Counted from the stretch's first letter, positions 15,322 to 23,934 are shown. The stretch: 64,000 bases of DNA from Neobacillus notoginsengisoli (GCF_003515685.1 NZ_QWEG01000012.1:106064-170063), one strand, 5' to 3'. Translations and numbers: made by a program. The notes: generated from the sequence alone by a model not told the origin.

Positions 15322-16467
15322 TTAAAATGATGTAAATGATAGTTGTTTTTCCTCTGTGGAACTTTCTAGTCCAAGAAGGAATTTTACGTTTTGAATGATA
15401 ATGTCGGTCACTGACATATCATCAGGCGCCTTGGTCCTTCTGCCATCCTCGTATTTTCGGGCATTTAAATACGCTGTAGAATCAGTTGAAAAAAACGGAT
15501 ATTCTTTCAGTAATTCATCAGCCATACCCAAGCTGTGAAAGTTTTGTTCCGGATGCTTACCGAACACTTTATCCAATATTGAACGGATAAACGGTTTTCG
15601 GCTGCTCAGATAGGGAACAAGCCCTCCTATAGCGATAAGTTCATGTTCTTCCATAACAAGCCTGTCCAATTCATCTAATGAATCAGTGAATTGCCATACC
15701 GGATATATCGTTGCTCCAGGAGTTAACTCTTTTAATTTGAGGTAATTTTCTTTTGTTTTCTTTGGATCACCCACTACATCTAACGGAAGAAAGCCTAAAA
15801 TGCGATTATTTTCTTTGTTTTCGTTAATAAACCGGGCATATCCCTCAAGAGTAAACTCCTCCATTAACTTTGCAGAAAATAAGCATTGTTGCTGTACAAC
15901 ATTAGATTTCTTTTGCTTTATCTTCTCATTGAAAAAACTAAATGCCCCGCTATCAATAATGGCATATAAATCATGCCTGTTTAGCATGTTCAATGCTTTT
16001 GACGATTCCAATATTGATTTGTAATTTAAAAGCACACGTTTAAGCCCTAATGGTTTAAGTACTTTTGCGACTAGTTCAGGCGATCTTTCCAGGCCGGAGG
16101 CAAAAAACAAAGTGCCAAGCAAGGAAATACGAAACTCACCAAATTTTAGAGTCTGCAATTTGGATAAATGCCTGAATATATAGTTCAAAATTCCGAATAA
16201 TGCGGAACTGAACTCGGTATAGGCTTCCATTTCTTTTCTTACAGCTGTACGTTTAAAGTACATGTAACTAATCGCCTTTCTGATAGCAGTCCTTGCTAAT
16301 CTAAAGGGTTTCTCTCCTTTGTAGGATTTCAGATAAAGACAATCCTTATCGTAGGAAACAAGGGTATTTACCGCCCCTTTTGCTGTACGGAAAAAGCCTT
16401 TCTTACTTAATTCCCGCCTGAATTTTCGCTCTATAACCCTTGCATCAAGGTCATACTGTTTGTACAT
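15322..16467 (-). CDS. TGT/DpdA-like TIM-barrel protein, possible DNA base-modification enzyme
   Basis: 381 residues. The C-terminal two thirds carry a barrel with motifs I associate with phage DpdA/tRNA-guanine-transglycosylase-like proteins: YAIIDSGAFSFF, FLPLDVVGDPKKTKENYLK, YPVWQFTDS, LIAIGGLVPYLSSR, and HSLGMADELLKEYPFFSTD. DpdA inserts a 7-deazaguanine precursor into DNA (family knowledge). The N-terminal 130 residues are basic. The tail is EKQLSFTSF, a clamp-motif-like ending. No preQ0 synthesis genes are in this window, so the host would have to supply the base. Family assignment is moderate, and the product is not known. Confidence 0.55.
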   Translation of the reverse strand: MYKQYDLDARVIERKFRRELSKKGFFRTAKGAVNTLVSYDKDCLYLKSYKGEKPFRLARTAIRKAISYMYFKRTAVRKEMEAYTEFSSALFGILNYIFRHLSKLQTLKFGEFRISLLGTLFFASGLERSPELVAKVLKPLGLKRVLLNYKSILESSKALNMLNRHDLYAIIDSGAFSFFNEKIKQKKSNVVQQQCLFSAKLMEEFTLEGYARFINENKENNRILGFLPLDVVGDPKKTKENYLKLKELTPGATIYPVWQFTDSLDELDRLVMEEHELIAIGGLVPYLSSRKPFIRSILDKVFGKHPEQNFHSLGMADELLKEYPFFSTDSTAYLNARKYEDGRRTKAPDDMSVTDIIIQNVKFLLGLESSTEEKQLSFTSF

Positions 16468-16483
16468 AAGATTACCTCCGTTT

Positions 16484-16517
16484 ATTAAAGAGAGCCCATT
16501 CGCAAGTGAATGAGCCC
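16484..16517 (-). terminator. Leader hairpin ahead of the DpdA-like gene
   Basis: GGGCTCATTC pairs (with G-U) with GAATGGGCTC, followed by TCTTT, then ACGGAGG and the ATG. It fills most of the space between the upstream small membrane gene and this start codon. Confidence 0.6.
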
Positions 16518-16532
16518 CATTAATCGAATTTG

Positions 16533-16709
16533 TTAAAGTTTATCCTGCAGAAACAGGAATACCCTGTAGAAACCTAAAACCGTAAAGGCTAGGCTTACTA
16601 CCGCACCAATTACTGAACGAATTACTTTGATAACAAAAATCAAAGCAATAACACCAATCACGATCAACCACAAAGAAGGTAGTTGAAGCAAATTTGTCAG
16701 CAACTCCAT
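16533..16709 (-). CDS. Small membrane protein (58 aa)
   Basis: 58 residues from ATG 16709, selected for the AGGGGG box six bases upstream. Two hydrophobic segments: LWLIVIGVIALIFVIKVI and AVVSLAFTVLGFYRVFLFL. No family recognised. It sits between the XF1762 gene and the DpdA-like gene on the same strand. Its start lies just behind the XF1762 stop. Confidence 0.65.
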   Translation of the reverse strand: MELLTNLLQLPSLWLIVIGVIALIFVIKVIRSVIGAVVSLAFTVLGFYRVFLFLQDKL

Positions 16710-16728
16710 GTTAATCCCCCTAATCAAT

Positions 16729-17433
16729 TTAGCTAATTTGTTTAACCCATCGTTTTTTAGGACCGGTAGGCGCTTTATCAACCCGTTTTCTTGATTGGCT
16801 TGACCATGAACCACCGTCACTAATACCGCTTAAATAGAAGCCACTAGCTCTCAATGAAACTCCTGTTTCTTCTTCAAGTGTGTAAGAAATGATTTTGGTA
16901 TATCCCATTGCCTTGGCTGCCTGGTAAACAGCTGAAACTAGTTTAGAAACCCCGTTTTTATAGATGCTAGATTTTATACAGCAGCGCGTTATTTCTAAGG
17001 TGAATCCATCATCTAAATGTCTGTTTACTGGATTGCCGGCCATGATAACTCCGACAAGGGTATCTCCATCACTTAAAGCTACGGAAAATCGATGTCCCTG
17101 CGGAGCAACGTGGTGACGATGATGCTCATTAATAAATTGGCAAGCCTCTCTAAAGGTAATGGGCACCGGCATCAGCTTTAAGGGTTTAGGCTGTTCTATG
17201 AACAACGTATCCAAAGGAGTATCCCTTTGATACCAATCCAGAAAAGAGTCAATTTGAACCAATGCATGTTGTTTGGCAATTTCTTTTGTCAATGCACTGT
17301 CCCAAACGATTTCATACCCATCATCCAGTAATTCTCCTAAAGCTCCATTACCTAATTCTTCGTCGCTTAAGATGACAAATCTATTAGTAGAAACCTTATA
17401 GAAAATCCAATAAAATGGTTTTGTTTTATACAA
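16729..17433 (-). CDS. XF1762 family protein (GNAT-like)
   Basis: About 234 residues from TTG 17433 behind AGGAGG. The last 130 residues match the XF1762 family: FINEHHRHHVAPQGHRFSV, AGNPVNRHLDDG, LEITRCCIK, AAKAMGYTKIISYTLEEETG, GSWSSQSRKRVDKAPTGPK. The family is found on phages and mobile elements and has a GNAT-type acetyltransferase shape. The N-terminal 100 residues are unfamiliar. With the neighbouring modification-like genes it may alter DNA or a protein that protects DNA, but no substrate is known. Confidence 0.75.
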   Translation of the reverse strand: MYKTKPFYWIFYKVSTNRFVILSDEELGNGALGELLDDGYEIVWDSALTKEIAKQHALVQIDSFLDWYQRDTPLDTLFIEQPKPLKLMPVPITFREACQFINEHHRHHVAPQGHRFSVALSDGDTLVGVIMAGNPVNRHLDDGFTLEITRCCIKSSIYKNGVSKLVSAVYQAAKAMGYTKIISYTLEEETGVSLRASGFYLSGISDGGSWSSQSRKRVDKAPTGPKKRWVKQIS

Positions 17434-17455
17434 GCCCAATTCCTCCTAAACAACA

Positions 17456-17480
17456 GGGGAAAGCCATAAAAAGCTTTCCC
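17456..17480 (-). terminator. Leader hairpin ahead of the XF1762 gene
   Basis: GGGAAAGC and GGCTTTCCC pair across seven bases. The start of the XF1762 gene follows within 25 bases after TGTTGTTT and AGGAGG. Confidence 0.65.
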
Positions 17481-17491
17481 TTTGATGTAGT

Positions 17492-17689
17492 CTATTGTTT
17501 GCTATAACCCCATACATGGGCATAGGAAATGGTGAATTCCATAATACCTTCGTCTATATCAAAAGTATTCTTGGCAATTGCAGTTACCTTTCCACAATAC
17601 TCATGTTCTCGAGTGTTTACGCTGATTTCATCCCCAACAGAAATTTCTTGTTTAAAAGCCACAATACCTAGTTCGTTCATTTCATCCAA
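17492..17689 (-). CDS. Small hypothetical protein (65 aa)
   Basis: 65 residues with an AAGGAG box in front. Predicted all-beta: VGDEISVNTREHEYCGKVTAIAK suggests a small SH3/KOW-like barrel, and it ends SYAHVWGYSKQ. No family recognised. It follows the broken methyltransferase by 33 bases, in the same run of co-oriented phage-like genes. Confidence 0.6.
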   Translation of the reverse strand: MDEMNELGIVAFKQEISVGDEISVNTREHEYCGKVTAIAKNTFDIDEGIMEFTISYAHVWGYSKQ

Positions 17690-17722
17690 CTCCTTTTATT
17701 TATTAAATGGACTCAAAACTGG

Positions 17723-18318
17723 CTAGATTATAAAGGCCAGCTGATTGTTAGCATTTTCCTCGACTGGAACAGCGGTACGTCTATCGACTAATTTCCTTAC
17801 TTGCTGTTTCATTAATGTATAAGCCACCTCAATACCAATTGCCTTAACCACGTTACAATCGACGGACTGCCCAATTAATCGCGTCCGTTGATTCTCAGAA
17901 ATAGATTCCGGAAAGGAAAAGGTCTCTGGTACATCAAGGAATTTGGCCAATTCATCTGAGCGGAATAATCTCCAACGATGACACATAGATCGAACGATAA
18001 GGACCTCTTAATAACAATTACTGACTCGCCCACAAGGATATCGATTTTCTCTTTGGCTCGAAACAACATTGCTAAATCGCCATTAGAGTAGTCTATTAAA
18101 GGTCGATATTTATTCCAGGATGGCCGTTTCCGTTTTGCTACTTTATAATCCGAGTCATCCGCTTTCTTAATGACTAAGGCTTGCTGTGTCCTGGTATAGC
18201 TGATTGGTTCCCCTACGATAAATCCCCCTACTTCCAAAACTGCCGGTTCAAGGAAGATTCTTGGATTTCCATTCCGTTCAGAAGTCCTTAAATTGCGGAT
18301 TAATTTTACATTCTCCAC
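17723..18318 (-). pseudogene. Dcm-type cytosine methyltransferase with its catalytic core deleted
   Basis: Two pieces of a methyltransferase related to the one at 62715-64000. The first (from GTG 18318) is the N-terminal domain: KLIRNLRTSERNGNPRIFLE ... YRPLIDYSNG ... KIDILVGESVIVIKRSL, matching ERPLID ... KIEVNVY ... VVIRPL in the other copy. Around 17995 the frame shifts into the C-terminal domain: WRLFRSDELAKFLDVPETF, LIGQSVDCNVVKAIGIEVAY, matching FRFLSIDEIKRILDIPEHY, MLGQSIDGRVIRAIANRLAF. Motifs I to VIII, including the PC and ENV boxes, are missing. The tail NQLAFII keeps the clamp-like ending. No methylation activity is possible. Confidence 0.82.
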
Positions 18319-18341
18319 TTTTATTCCTCCGATTAAATAGA

Positions 18342-18373
18342 AAGGCAGAATCAAATAAGTACGATTCTGCCTT
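18342..18373 (-). terminator. Leader hairpin ahead of the broken Dcm gene
   Basis: AAGGCAGAATC and GATTCTGCCTT form a perfect 11-base stem, followed by TCTATTTAATCGGAGG and the GTG start. It also lies behind the PP-loop gene. Confidence 0.75.
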
Positions 18374-18416
18374 CTTAAAGTTTTTTAGTTTTACATTATT
18401 CGATAGAAAACAATCC

Positions 18417-19475
18417 CTAAAGAGCTAAGGCAAATTGGTTGTTCTCCTGTTCGATAATGTTTTCCTCTGAAATCTCTGTAGGGCCGTAATCAACAAAGCA
18501 GCCACAACCGCCTTCATCGTGCTTCAAGTCGAATTGGTCGTCTTTGTCATAGTTGAACCCTTTCCATCCACTCAAATCTCTACCGAATTTAGCCAAAGGA
18601 TAAGCGGCTCCCTTTCGCTTCATAAAGGAATACTGGTTAATCACCAGGTCAGTAGGTATATGCACCTTTGGTTTGCTGGAACGCCCATAGAAATAGTCCC
18701 TGTAGGAATTATCCAACTGCTTATGCCATAAGGCCTTAACCTCATTGTCAAGCCCATCTACTTCTAAGTTCTTAATGTAGTGGTATTCTGACACATAGAG
18801 TTTAATATAATGCTCTTGCTCGACTAGCTTATTAAAGACTGCCGGCATTTCCTTCCTCAGTCGCTTAAAATGAGCCATTCCCGCTTTCACACAACATCCA
18901 TTACAATTGTTATGGCTAAATCCCATATCGTATAGAACGGGCTGCCTGATTGAGTATTTATCGAGGACAAGGTTGTTATCAATGAATAGGTCAATAAGCG
19001 GAAATTCCACTTTAAAACCCTTTTTGCCCCTCTTGCTCCAATTGTGTTGGATCGGCCCAGCTCTATGCGATTCCATAAAACCTATGCCAAAGTATAATGT
19101 CGCATTTGTTATGAAATCATTATCCCGTAAGTATTCTTTATTTCTCCAAACTTCGATGTTTGGCCGCTTACCCTTTTTAAGATAATCTTCAGCAACCTTA
19201 ATCTTAAGGTATTTAGAGCAATTACCAATCCGGCTATTAAAGACAACCTTTTGCTCAAACATAAGCTCTATAGGGTTTAATCCCATGCTATGAGTTAAGA
19301 GCGGCAGCTGTAACTTATCGGAAGCTTCATGGATAAATCGGTAAAGGTCCTCATTCTCCCACCGAGTATCTGTAAAGTAGAGTAAGATATTGTCCTCTGG
19401 ATATTTTGTTTTTACATAATCAGCAACGGAAAAGCTAGATAGCCCTCCGCTGAAGAAAATAATATGGTTTCTCAT
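18417..19475 (-). CDS. PP-loop ATP pyrophosphatase, PAPS-reductase-like
   Basis: 352 residues. The N-terminus holds the nucleotide-binding loop FFSGGLSSFSVADYVKTK (SGGxxS), as in PAPS reductases, DndC-like and QueC-like enzymes. In the middle a Cys group NCNGCCVKAGMAHF could bind iron-sulfur or zinc, and GGCGCF lies near the end. The tail is NNQFALAL, a clamp-motif-like ending. Phage-borne members are usually annotated as phosphoadenosine phosphosulfate reductase. A role in adenylating a base or sulfur carrier during nucleic-acid modification fits the neighbours better than sulfate assimilation, but that is inference. It lies between the Dcm remnant and an unknown gene. Confidence 0.72.
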   Translation of the reverse strand: MRNHIIFFSGGLSSFSVADYVKTKYPEDNILLYFTDTRWENEDLYRFIHEASDKLQLPLLTHSMGLNPIELMFEQKVVFNSRIGNCSKYLKIKVAEDYLKKGKRPNIEVWRNKEYLRDNDFITNATLYFGIGFMESHRAGPIQHNWSKRGKKGFKVEFPLIDLFIDNNLVLDKYSIRQPVLYDMGFSHNNCNGCCVKAGMAHFKRLRKEMPAVFNKLVEQEHYIKLYVSEYHYIKNLEVDGLDNEVKALWHKQLDNSYRDYFYGRSSKPKVHIPTDLVINQYSFMKRKGAAYPLAKFGRDLSGWKGFNYDKDDQFDLKHDEGGCGCFVDYGPTEISEENIIEQENNQFALAL

Positions 19476-19498
19476 CTATAAAGTACCCCTCTATTTTG

Positions 19499-20074
19499 TT
19501 ATGAAATATACTCCCGTTTACAAACAACGTTTTTCAAGGGAGCTTTCGGCTCTATCCACTGAAGTCCAGTAATTATCTTCTGAGCGTTCTCTCTGGTGAG
19601 ATTTTCATAATCTCCAGTTGGAAATTTAGAGAAAAAGTAATCCTTTATGAATTGCTCTCCCCTTAATTCCTTCATTCGTTTTATCCTGGCCAATTGTTTT
19701 TTAGTGGGCTTACTTTGCAAATTATGGATGGCTAGAAGGATGGATTTTAACTCGTTATAATCCTCTTCTATAAGACCTGGTTCATAAATACAATCGGAGA
19801 ACCAAATTGAACCGTCCAACCTAACACAACCTACTTCAAAGGGGCGAATCCCTTCTCCACTTTTTCCTTTAAAATCAGCAAGGGAGGCAAAATCAAAGGG
19901 ATTCATGCAACCAAGGCTAGGAGTTAGATTATTCTTCCCAAACACAAGAACGCCATCTAAACCAACTCGGACAGCTACTTTAAAGCCTTCAATACATTGA
20001 AGGTCTTTGAAAGCAACTGTTATTCCCTCTTTGTTAAGAATTCTCCACCCAGGAAACTTTTCTTTAAGCACCAT
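19499..20074 (-). CDS. Unknown phage-like protein
   Basis: 191 residues from ATG 20074 behind GGGGGAAATA; the gene overlaps the end of the upstream gene by 11 bases. N-terminal half: WRILNKEGITVAFKDLQ ... CVRLDGSIWFSD. The C-terminus holds a helical motif of the type seen at the end of many mobile-element proteins (TKKQLARIKRMKELRG ... LTRENAQKIITGLQ, DUF3072-like). No enzymatic motif recognised. Confidence 0.6.
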   Translation of the reverse strand: MVLKEKFPGWRILNKEGITVAFKDLQCIEGFKVAVRVGLDGVLVFGKNNLTPSLGCMNPFDFASLADFKGKSGEGIRPFEVGCVRLDGSIWFSDCIYEPGLIEEDYNELKSILLAIHNLQSKPTKKQLARIKRMKELRGEQFIKDYFFSKFPTGDYENLTRENAQKIITGLQWIEPKAPLKNVVCKREYIS

Positions 20075-20747
20075 TATTTCCCCCATTCGTGAAAGACTCG
20101 CGAACATACGCATATTTCCCGGAACAGACAACCTCATCTGATGTTGTTAAAGTCTTTTTTGTCTCCGCTTCAGTAAATAAAGTCGTATAGTAGGGGTTAT
20201 AAATAACCTTCTTAAAACCGGAAGGAACCTGAACGTTATATGCTGCTAGCGTTCCTCTTACAAAAGCATGAACCCGCTTGCGTTTCTCACTTACGGTTTT
20301 CTGCCTTCCGCTTTCTGATACATGGAACCTAGCATTAGTAAGCTGAACGGTGCTACAATGCGCTAACACAAGGCCCGTTTTGGCATCCCGAATACTATAT
20401 CCGTTATTGGTGTGAAGATTACGGTAGACATCAACTTTCTGGCCAATTTCAAATGCTCTCCCCTTGTAAGGAGTAAAGAACATATCACTTACCATGACCG
20501 GCCTTTCCATTGGCTTCACATCTAAAATGTCACCATCGTAATACTCATCCGCACTGGAATCACCGACTTCCCACAGAAGTACAGTAGTTAATCCGCGATT
20601 ATCGTCATATACCCATCCTCTTAATTCCCCGCATATCACCTTTTTTACTTCTTCTCCATCACTTTTAATATCCTCAAGGACGGTCACTTCATAGAAGTTT
20701 CCAACAGTGTCGAGAAGGTCAGCAGGCCGCTTTTTTTTAGCGAACAT
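20064..20747 (-). CDS. Unknown phage/plasmid protein
   Basis: 227 residues from ATG 20747, chosen for the AGGAGG box. Mixed beta-rich sequence. The last third, YSIRDAKTGLVLAHCSTVQL then SEKRKRVHAFVRGTL, resembles a domain often seen in Bacillus phage proteins of unknown role. No catalytic motif found. Its translation is coupled to the next gene, and its leader carries a strong terminator-like hairpin. Confidence 0.6.
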   Translation of the reverse strand: MFAKKKRPADLLDTVGNFYEVTVLEDIKSDGEEVKKVICGELRGWVYDDNRGLTTVLLWEVGDSSADEYYDGDILDVKPMERPVMVSDMFFTPYKGRAFEIGQKVDVYRNLHTNNGYSIRDAKTGLVLAHCSTVQLTNARFHVSESGRQKTVSEKRKRVHAFVRGTLAAYNVQVPSGFKKVIYNPYYTTLFTEAETKKTLTTSDEVVCSGKYAYVRESFTNGGNNGA

Positions 20748-20761
20748 ATTAATTCCTCCTA

Positions 20762-20796
20762 AATAAAAAAGGCAAAGAAACAGTTGTCTCTTTGCC
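20762..20796 (-). terminator. Leader hairpin ahead of the 20064-20747 gene
   Basis: GGCAAAGA and TTTCTTTGCC pair, followed by TTTTTTATTT and immediately by AGGAGG and the ATG. A classical intrinsic terminator located inside the leader. Confidence 0.8.
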
Positions 20797-20877
20797 TCAT
20801 CAACGTTTTTAATTAGCCCTAACAGCAAACTCTCTTAAAGTTTTCTAATTAACTCGTAGCATCCTCTCTATTGATCC

Positions 20878-21102
20878 TTAGAAGAGATTCCCGGGCACAA
20901 ATTGTTTCCTGTTACCCTGGCGCTTAACCTTTCCAATTAATTCACCTTGGTTGTTAAAGCGATGTACATTGCTTTGGGAGAGAAAAACTTTTACTTTGCC
21001 TAAGTCCAAACCTTTAATCCCCAGGGAAGCATCTGCTGCTTTTGCAAACGCTTGAGCGGCCCGTGTTTTTCCCCTTTCATTTAGTTGAGTAAATTTCAAC
21101 AT
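20878..21102 (-). CDS. Small hypothetical protein, paralogue of its neighbour (74 aa)
   Basis: 74 residues starting MLKFTQLNERGKTRAAQAF. The neighbour upstream starts MLKFTELTPEAKKTAVEGF, and both continue with a helix, then HR(F/Y)(N/D)(N/S)xGE or NGVVVG-like strands. The pair are tandem paralogues; this copy is more basic. It ends RKQFVPGNLF. No known function. They may be small nucleic-acid-binding or phage regulatory proteins. Confidence 0.6.
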   Translation of the reverse strand: MLKFTQLNERGKTRAAQAFAKAADASLGIKGLDLGKVKVFLSQSNVHRFNNQGELIGKVKRQGNRKQFVPGNLF

Positions 21103-21125
21103 ATTAATACCTCCATTCGTTTTAG

Positions 21126-21356
21126 TTAGTACATACCCCCAGCAGAAAATACAGTTCTCTCTCCGTAATAACGGGCGATTCCAACCACAACTCCATTGGA
21201 ATCGTATCTGTGTGTCTCTAACTTTGAGGCAAGTAACTCAGCCACATTATCCTCATCCATTCCATCCCAGCCAAAATCAAATGCCTTGGCATCTTCAATG
21301 AAGCCTTCAACTGCTGTCTTTTTGGCTTCTGGAGTCAACTCAGTAAATTTAAGCAT
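21126..21356 (-). CDS. Small hypothetical protein, paralogue of its neighbour (76 aa)
   Basis: 76 residues beginning MLKFTELTPEAKKTAVEGF, acidic in the middle (GWDGMDEDNVAELL), with ETHRYDSNGVVVG then YGERTVF. Paralogue of the gene at 20878. Its ATG overlaps the stop of the upstream gene (TAATG), so the two are translationally coupled. Confidence 0.6.
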   Translation of the reverse strand: MLKFTELTPEAKKTAVEGFIEDAKAFDFGWDGMDEDNVAELLASKLETHRYDSNGVVVGIARYYGERTVFSAGGMY

Positions 21357-21823
21357 TACTGTGTTCCTCCTTCGCCCTGAATTTCAAAAGAAAAACTAAA
21401 TTCTTCAGCAAATGCCTCCAGCTTTTTTGTTGGAAAGTTTCTAGTTTTAAAAGCAACGTAAAGGTACGTGAAAAAGTGATTTGCAGTCATGATCCATACC
21501 CCACAGTCCTCATAAATCCAGTTATCAGACCATTCAAAGATGTTGTCGATAACGATATTTTTTATGCCGATTCCCTTAGTATGAATATTGAGAATTTGAC
21601 CAAGCATTTCCCCATAAGTAATAAGGTTTTCTTTATAAAAAACCTTATGTTCACTTATTCTGCGGAAAGATTTTACAATCGTCTCATCCTCTGCCCAAAT
21701 GGTACAATGAGTACCTTTAAAGAGCGGGAGAGTGATACCGGAAACAAATTCCTCAAGCCTTGCAGCTTCATCCAAACTTTTTGCTTTCAGGGCTGATAAT
21801 CCCTTTCCTTCCAATGAAATCAT
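21356..21823 (-). CDS. Unknown protein (155 aa)
   Basis: 155 residues from ATG 21823, which follows TTAGGAGG by six bases; a longer in-frame reading to 21877 lacks such a box. Soluble mixed alpha/beta protein: GLSALKAKSLDEAARLEEFV, ITLPLFKGTHCTIWAED, TANHFFTYLYVAFKTRNFPTKK in parts. No family recognised. Head of the translationally coupled group 21823-21126. Confidence 0.6.
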   Translation of the reverse strand: MISLEGKGLSALKAKSLDEAARLEEFVSGITLPLFKGTHCTIWAEDETIVKSFRRISEHKVFYKENLITYGEMLGQILNIHTKGIGIKNIVIDNIFEWSDNWIYEDCGVWIMTANHFFTYLYVAFKTRNFPTKKLEAFAEEFSFSFEIQGEGGTQ

Positions 21824-22054
21824 TGAAAAACCTCCTAAAAGTTTTTGTTTTGTAACCCATCCTTCTTCGGAAAGCACAAAAAAACAGCCATTGGGGTATC
21901 TGATTTGGACACAAGAAAGTGCCTGTTAAATCATCAACCGCAAAGGCTGCTATGTTTGTTAGTTTCGCAACTTAGTAGTCGCTCAGAAAATCAAAAAAAG
22001 AAAAAAGGTTTCATGTAAATTATAGCAATTTTACCGCATAATGTACACTTCATA

Positions 22055-22339
22055 TTAAATAATCCTCTTTAAATCGTCATCAATGGTTTCATTGATCTTT
22101 GTCAGAATCTGATGTTTTGTACCATTTAATAAAGTCTTATAAGGATAGCTCAGAGTATCGCTTGTTACCCTGTTCAATGATAAATCGTAATCTAGAGTTC
22201 CATATATAGCTATTGGGTTAACCGCTGGAATGTCTACATACCGCTGCTCAACATCGATAGCGAAGCGGTAGACTTTTTCACTTGGCTTCTCTATTAAAGA
22301 AATAGTACCTTTTAGCACCGTTTTAAGATGGCGTTGCAT
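22055..22339 (-). CDS. Unknown protein (94 aa)
   Basis: 94 residues starting MQRHLKTVLKGTISLIEKP behind a GGAGG-like box. Beta-rich (VYRFAIDVEQRYVDIPAV, AIYGTLDYDLS) with a final helix (HQILTKINETIDDDLKRI). No family recognised. It is the first gene of the phage-like minus-strand block and borders the insertion-sequence scars to its right. Confidence 0.55.
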   Translation of the reverse strand: MQRHLKTVLKGTISLIEKPSEKVYRFAIDVEQRYVDIPAVNPIAIYGTLDYDLSLNRVTSDTLSYPYKTLLNGTKHQILTKINETIDDDLKRII

Positions 22340-22387
22340 TTTTCATCCCTCCTTTTCTCTTTACTCTATGTATTACGCAAGTTTCTT

Positions 22388-22545
22388 TGAAATTTCTCAT
22401 TCCTCGGGTCGTAATAGAATCCAAATCCCAAGAATTTGGATTAGCGGGCAACCAACAAACTTTCAGTCGGACCGGCTACAATAACAACTGCTAAAGCGGC
22501 TGCCTTAAGAGTGGAGATCCCAAAGGATAATGGCAAGGTGCTGAG
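22388..22545. mobile_element. Scrambled group II intron reverse-transcriptase fragments
   Basis: At 22388-22437 a 50-base piece matches, with about three differences, the intron RT gene at 42935-42985 (GFYYDPKNK region, minus strand). At 22494-22545 a second piece encodes ALRVEIPKDNGKV of the same RT, but on the plus strand. Two parts of one gene lie here a few dozen bases apart and in opposite orientations. Confidence 0.75.
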
Positions 22546-23822
22546 TACAAGTTCAAGCGCTTTAAGGGCGGAAAGGGCTAAGGCGTATACATTCCATGGA
22601 ATCGCTTCATAAAGATAATCCAATACATCCGATGTCAAATGGAACATGGAATTTGTCAACAAGCTCCGGGGAGCTCTACGGGATGAGCACTGGAAAAACC
22701 TTCTTTACCAAGCCGATTCAGCGCTGGTGACAAAATAAAACCTGGATCAAGTCAATGGTCATGAACTTGATTTCCTACCCCGTCTGCCTGATACCTTCGC
22801 CTTATCAGGTAAGCTGAAAGAGGAGGCTTGGGAGGCCCAAAACTGGCAGTCCGCAGGAAAGTTGGCGGATAAAAAAGATTCCGCAACCTATTGTTACAAG
22901 ATTTTTGAACGGAAACTAGACGTTGAAACCTACCATTTCCTTGTCGTCCACTCAGATGAACTGGAAAAACAAAAGAAAAAGAGCCTCGCTGCTAAAGTCC
23001 AAAAGGAAAACGAAAAGCTGACGGGTGCCCTTACCAAACTCTGTGAGCCCGCCTTCCACTGTGAAGAAGGACGACCTTGATGCCATCAAAGGCTTCAAAA
23101 AAAAAGAATAAAGCACGCCAACACGAGTACGAAACGGAAGTTGTATGCCGGGAGGAACCCCTCAAACGTGATTATCGTGGCCGACCACGGAAGGACGAAG
23201 AGGCCCCGACAGCCACCATCTACCGAGTCAGACTGGTTTCCTTTCTAGAAAATCTGGAAGAGATTGAACACCAACTGAAGCTGGCCAGTACCTTCATCCT
23301 CATCACCAACTGGCTGGATTAAAAAAGGCTTTCAAATATTGATATGCTTAAGACCTACAAAGGACAATCATCTGCCGAAACCCGGTTCCGGTTCCGGCTC
23401 CTAAAGGAGCCTCAGATGATTGACGTGGTATTTTTGAAAACCCCTGAAAGGATAGAGGCACTCGGCATTGTGTATGTCATGGCACTTCTTGTATATGGGA
23501 TGCTTGAATACTTGATAAGGGCAAAAATGAAGTATGAAAAGAATCCGCTAATTTTGGCGGTAAAACCATGCGATACTTGCCTGATAATATTGGGGAAGAA
23601 ACCAAAAGGATTGTCGAACTGGCAGGCTATGACATGAACATCTACCTGTCAAAACAGCCCGAAGAAATGAATGCCTAACAATAAACTCTGCAGAACTGTT
23701 GGTTTTCTGTCGAATGAAGCAGACAATTATAGAAATAAGAAAAAGATTGTCGGCTTAATAATCTTTTAAAAATGATGATTTGGAAAACTGTTAGACTGCG
23801 TCTTTGACCCGCGAAATGTGAG
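22546..23822 (+). mobile_element. Truncated, rearranged IS1634-family element
   Basis: Homologous to the element at 34085-35967. About 22546-22625 is an inverted piece (DYLYEAIPWNVY on the minus strand). From about 22622 the plus strand carries the rest: HWKNLLYQADSALVT, GRTYR-like VETYHFLVVHSDELEKQKKK, RPRKDEEAPT, TFILITNWLD, MLKTYKGQSSAETRF, ALGIVYVMALLVYGMLEY. Stops and frameshifts are frequent. The right terminal repeat GCGAAATGTGAG survives at 23811-23822. The 5' third is missing. Not functional. Confidence 0.85.
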
Positions 23823-23869
23823 AGTTAACACTCCTGGGAGTCCTGTCTATATATCTATAAATAAAAAAA

Positions 23870-23934
23870 CTCTCCTTTTCAGGAGAGCACAGACTGTCGA
23901 CAAGCCCGAAATTACTCGACTAAGTTGACAGTCC
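23870..23934. terminator. Two hairpins behind the first ccdA
   Basis: CTCTCC/GGAGAG with a T-run on the minus strand (23863-23887) is nearly the same as the terminator of the Dcm gene at 62705-62724. Next to it GACTGTC...GACAGTC (23894-23934) forms a second inverted repeat. The first is a plausible terminator for ccdA, which ends at 23958. Confidence 0.55.
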
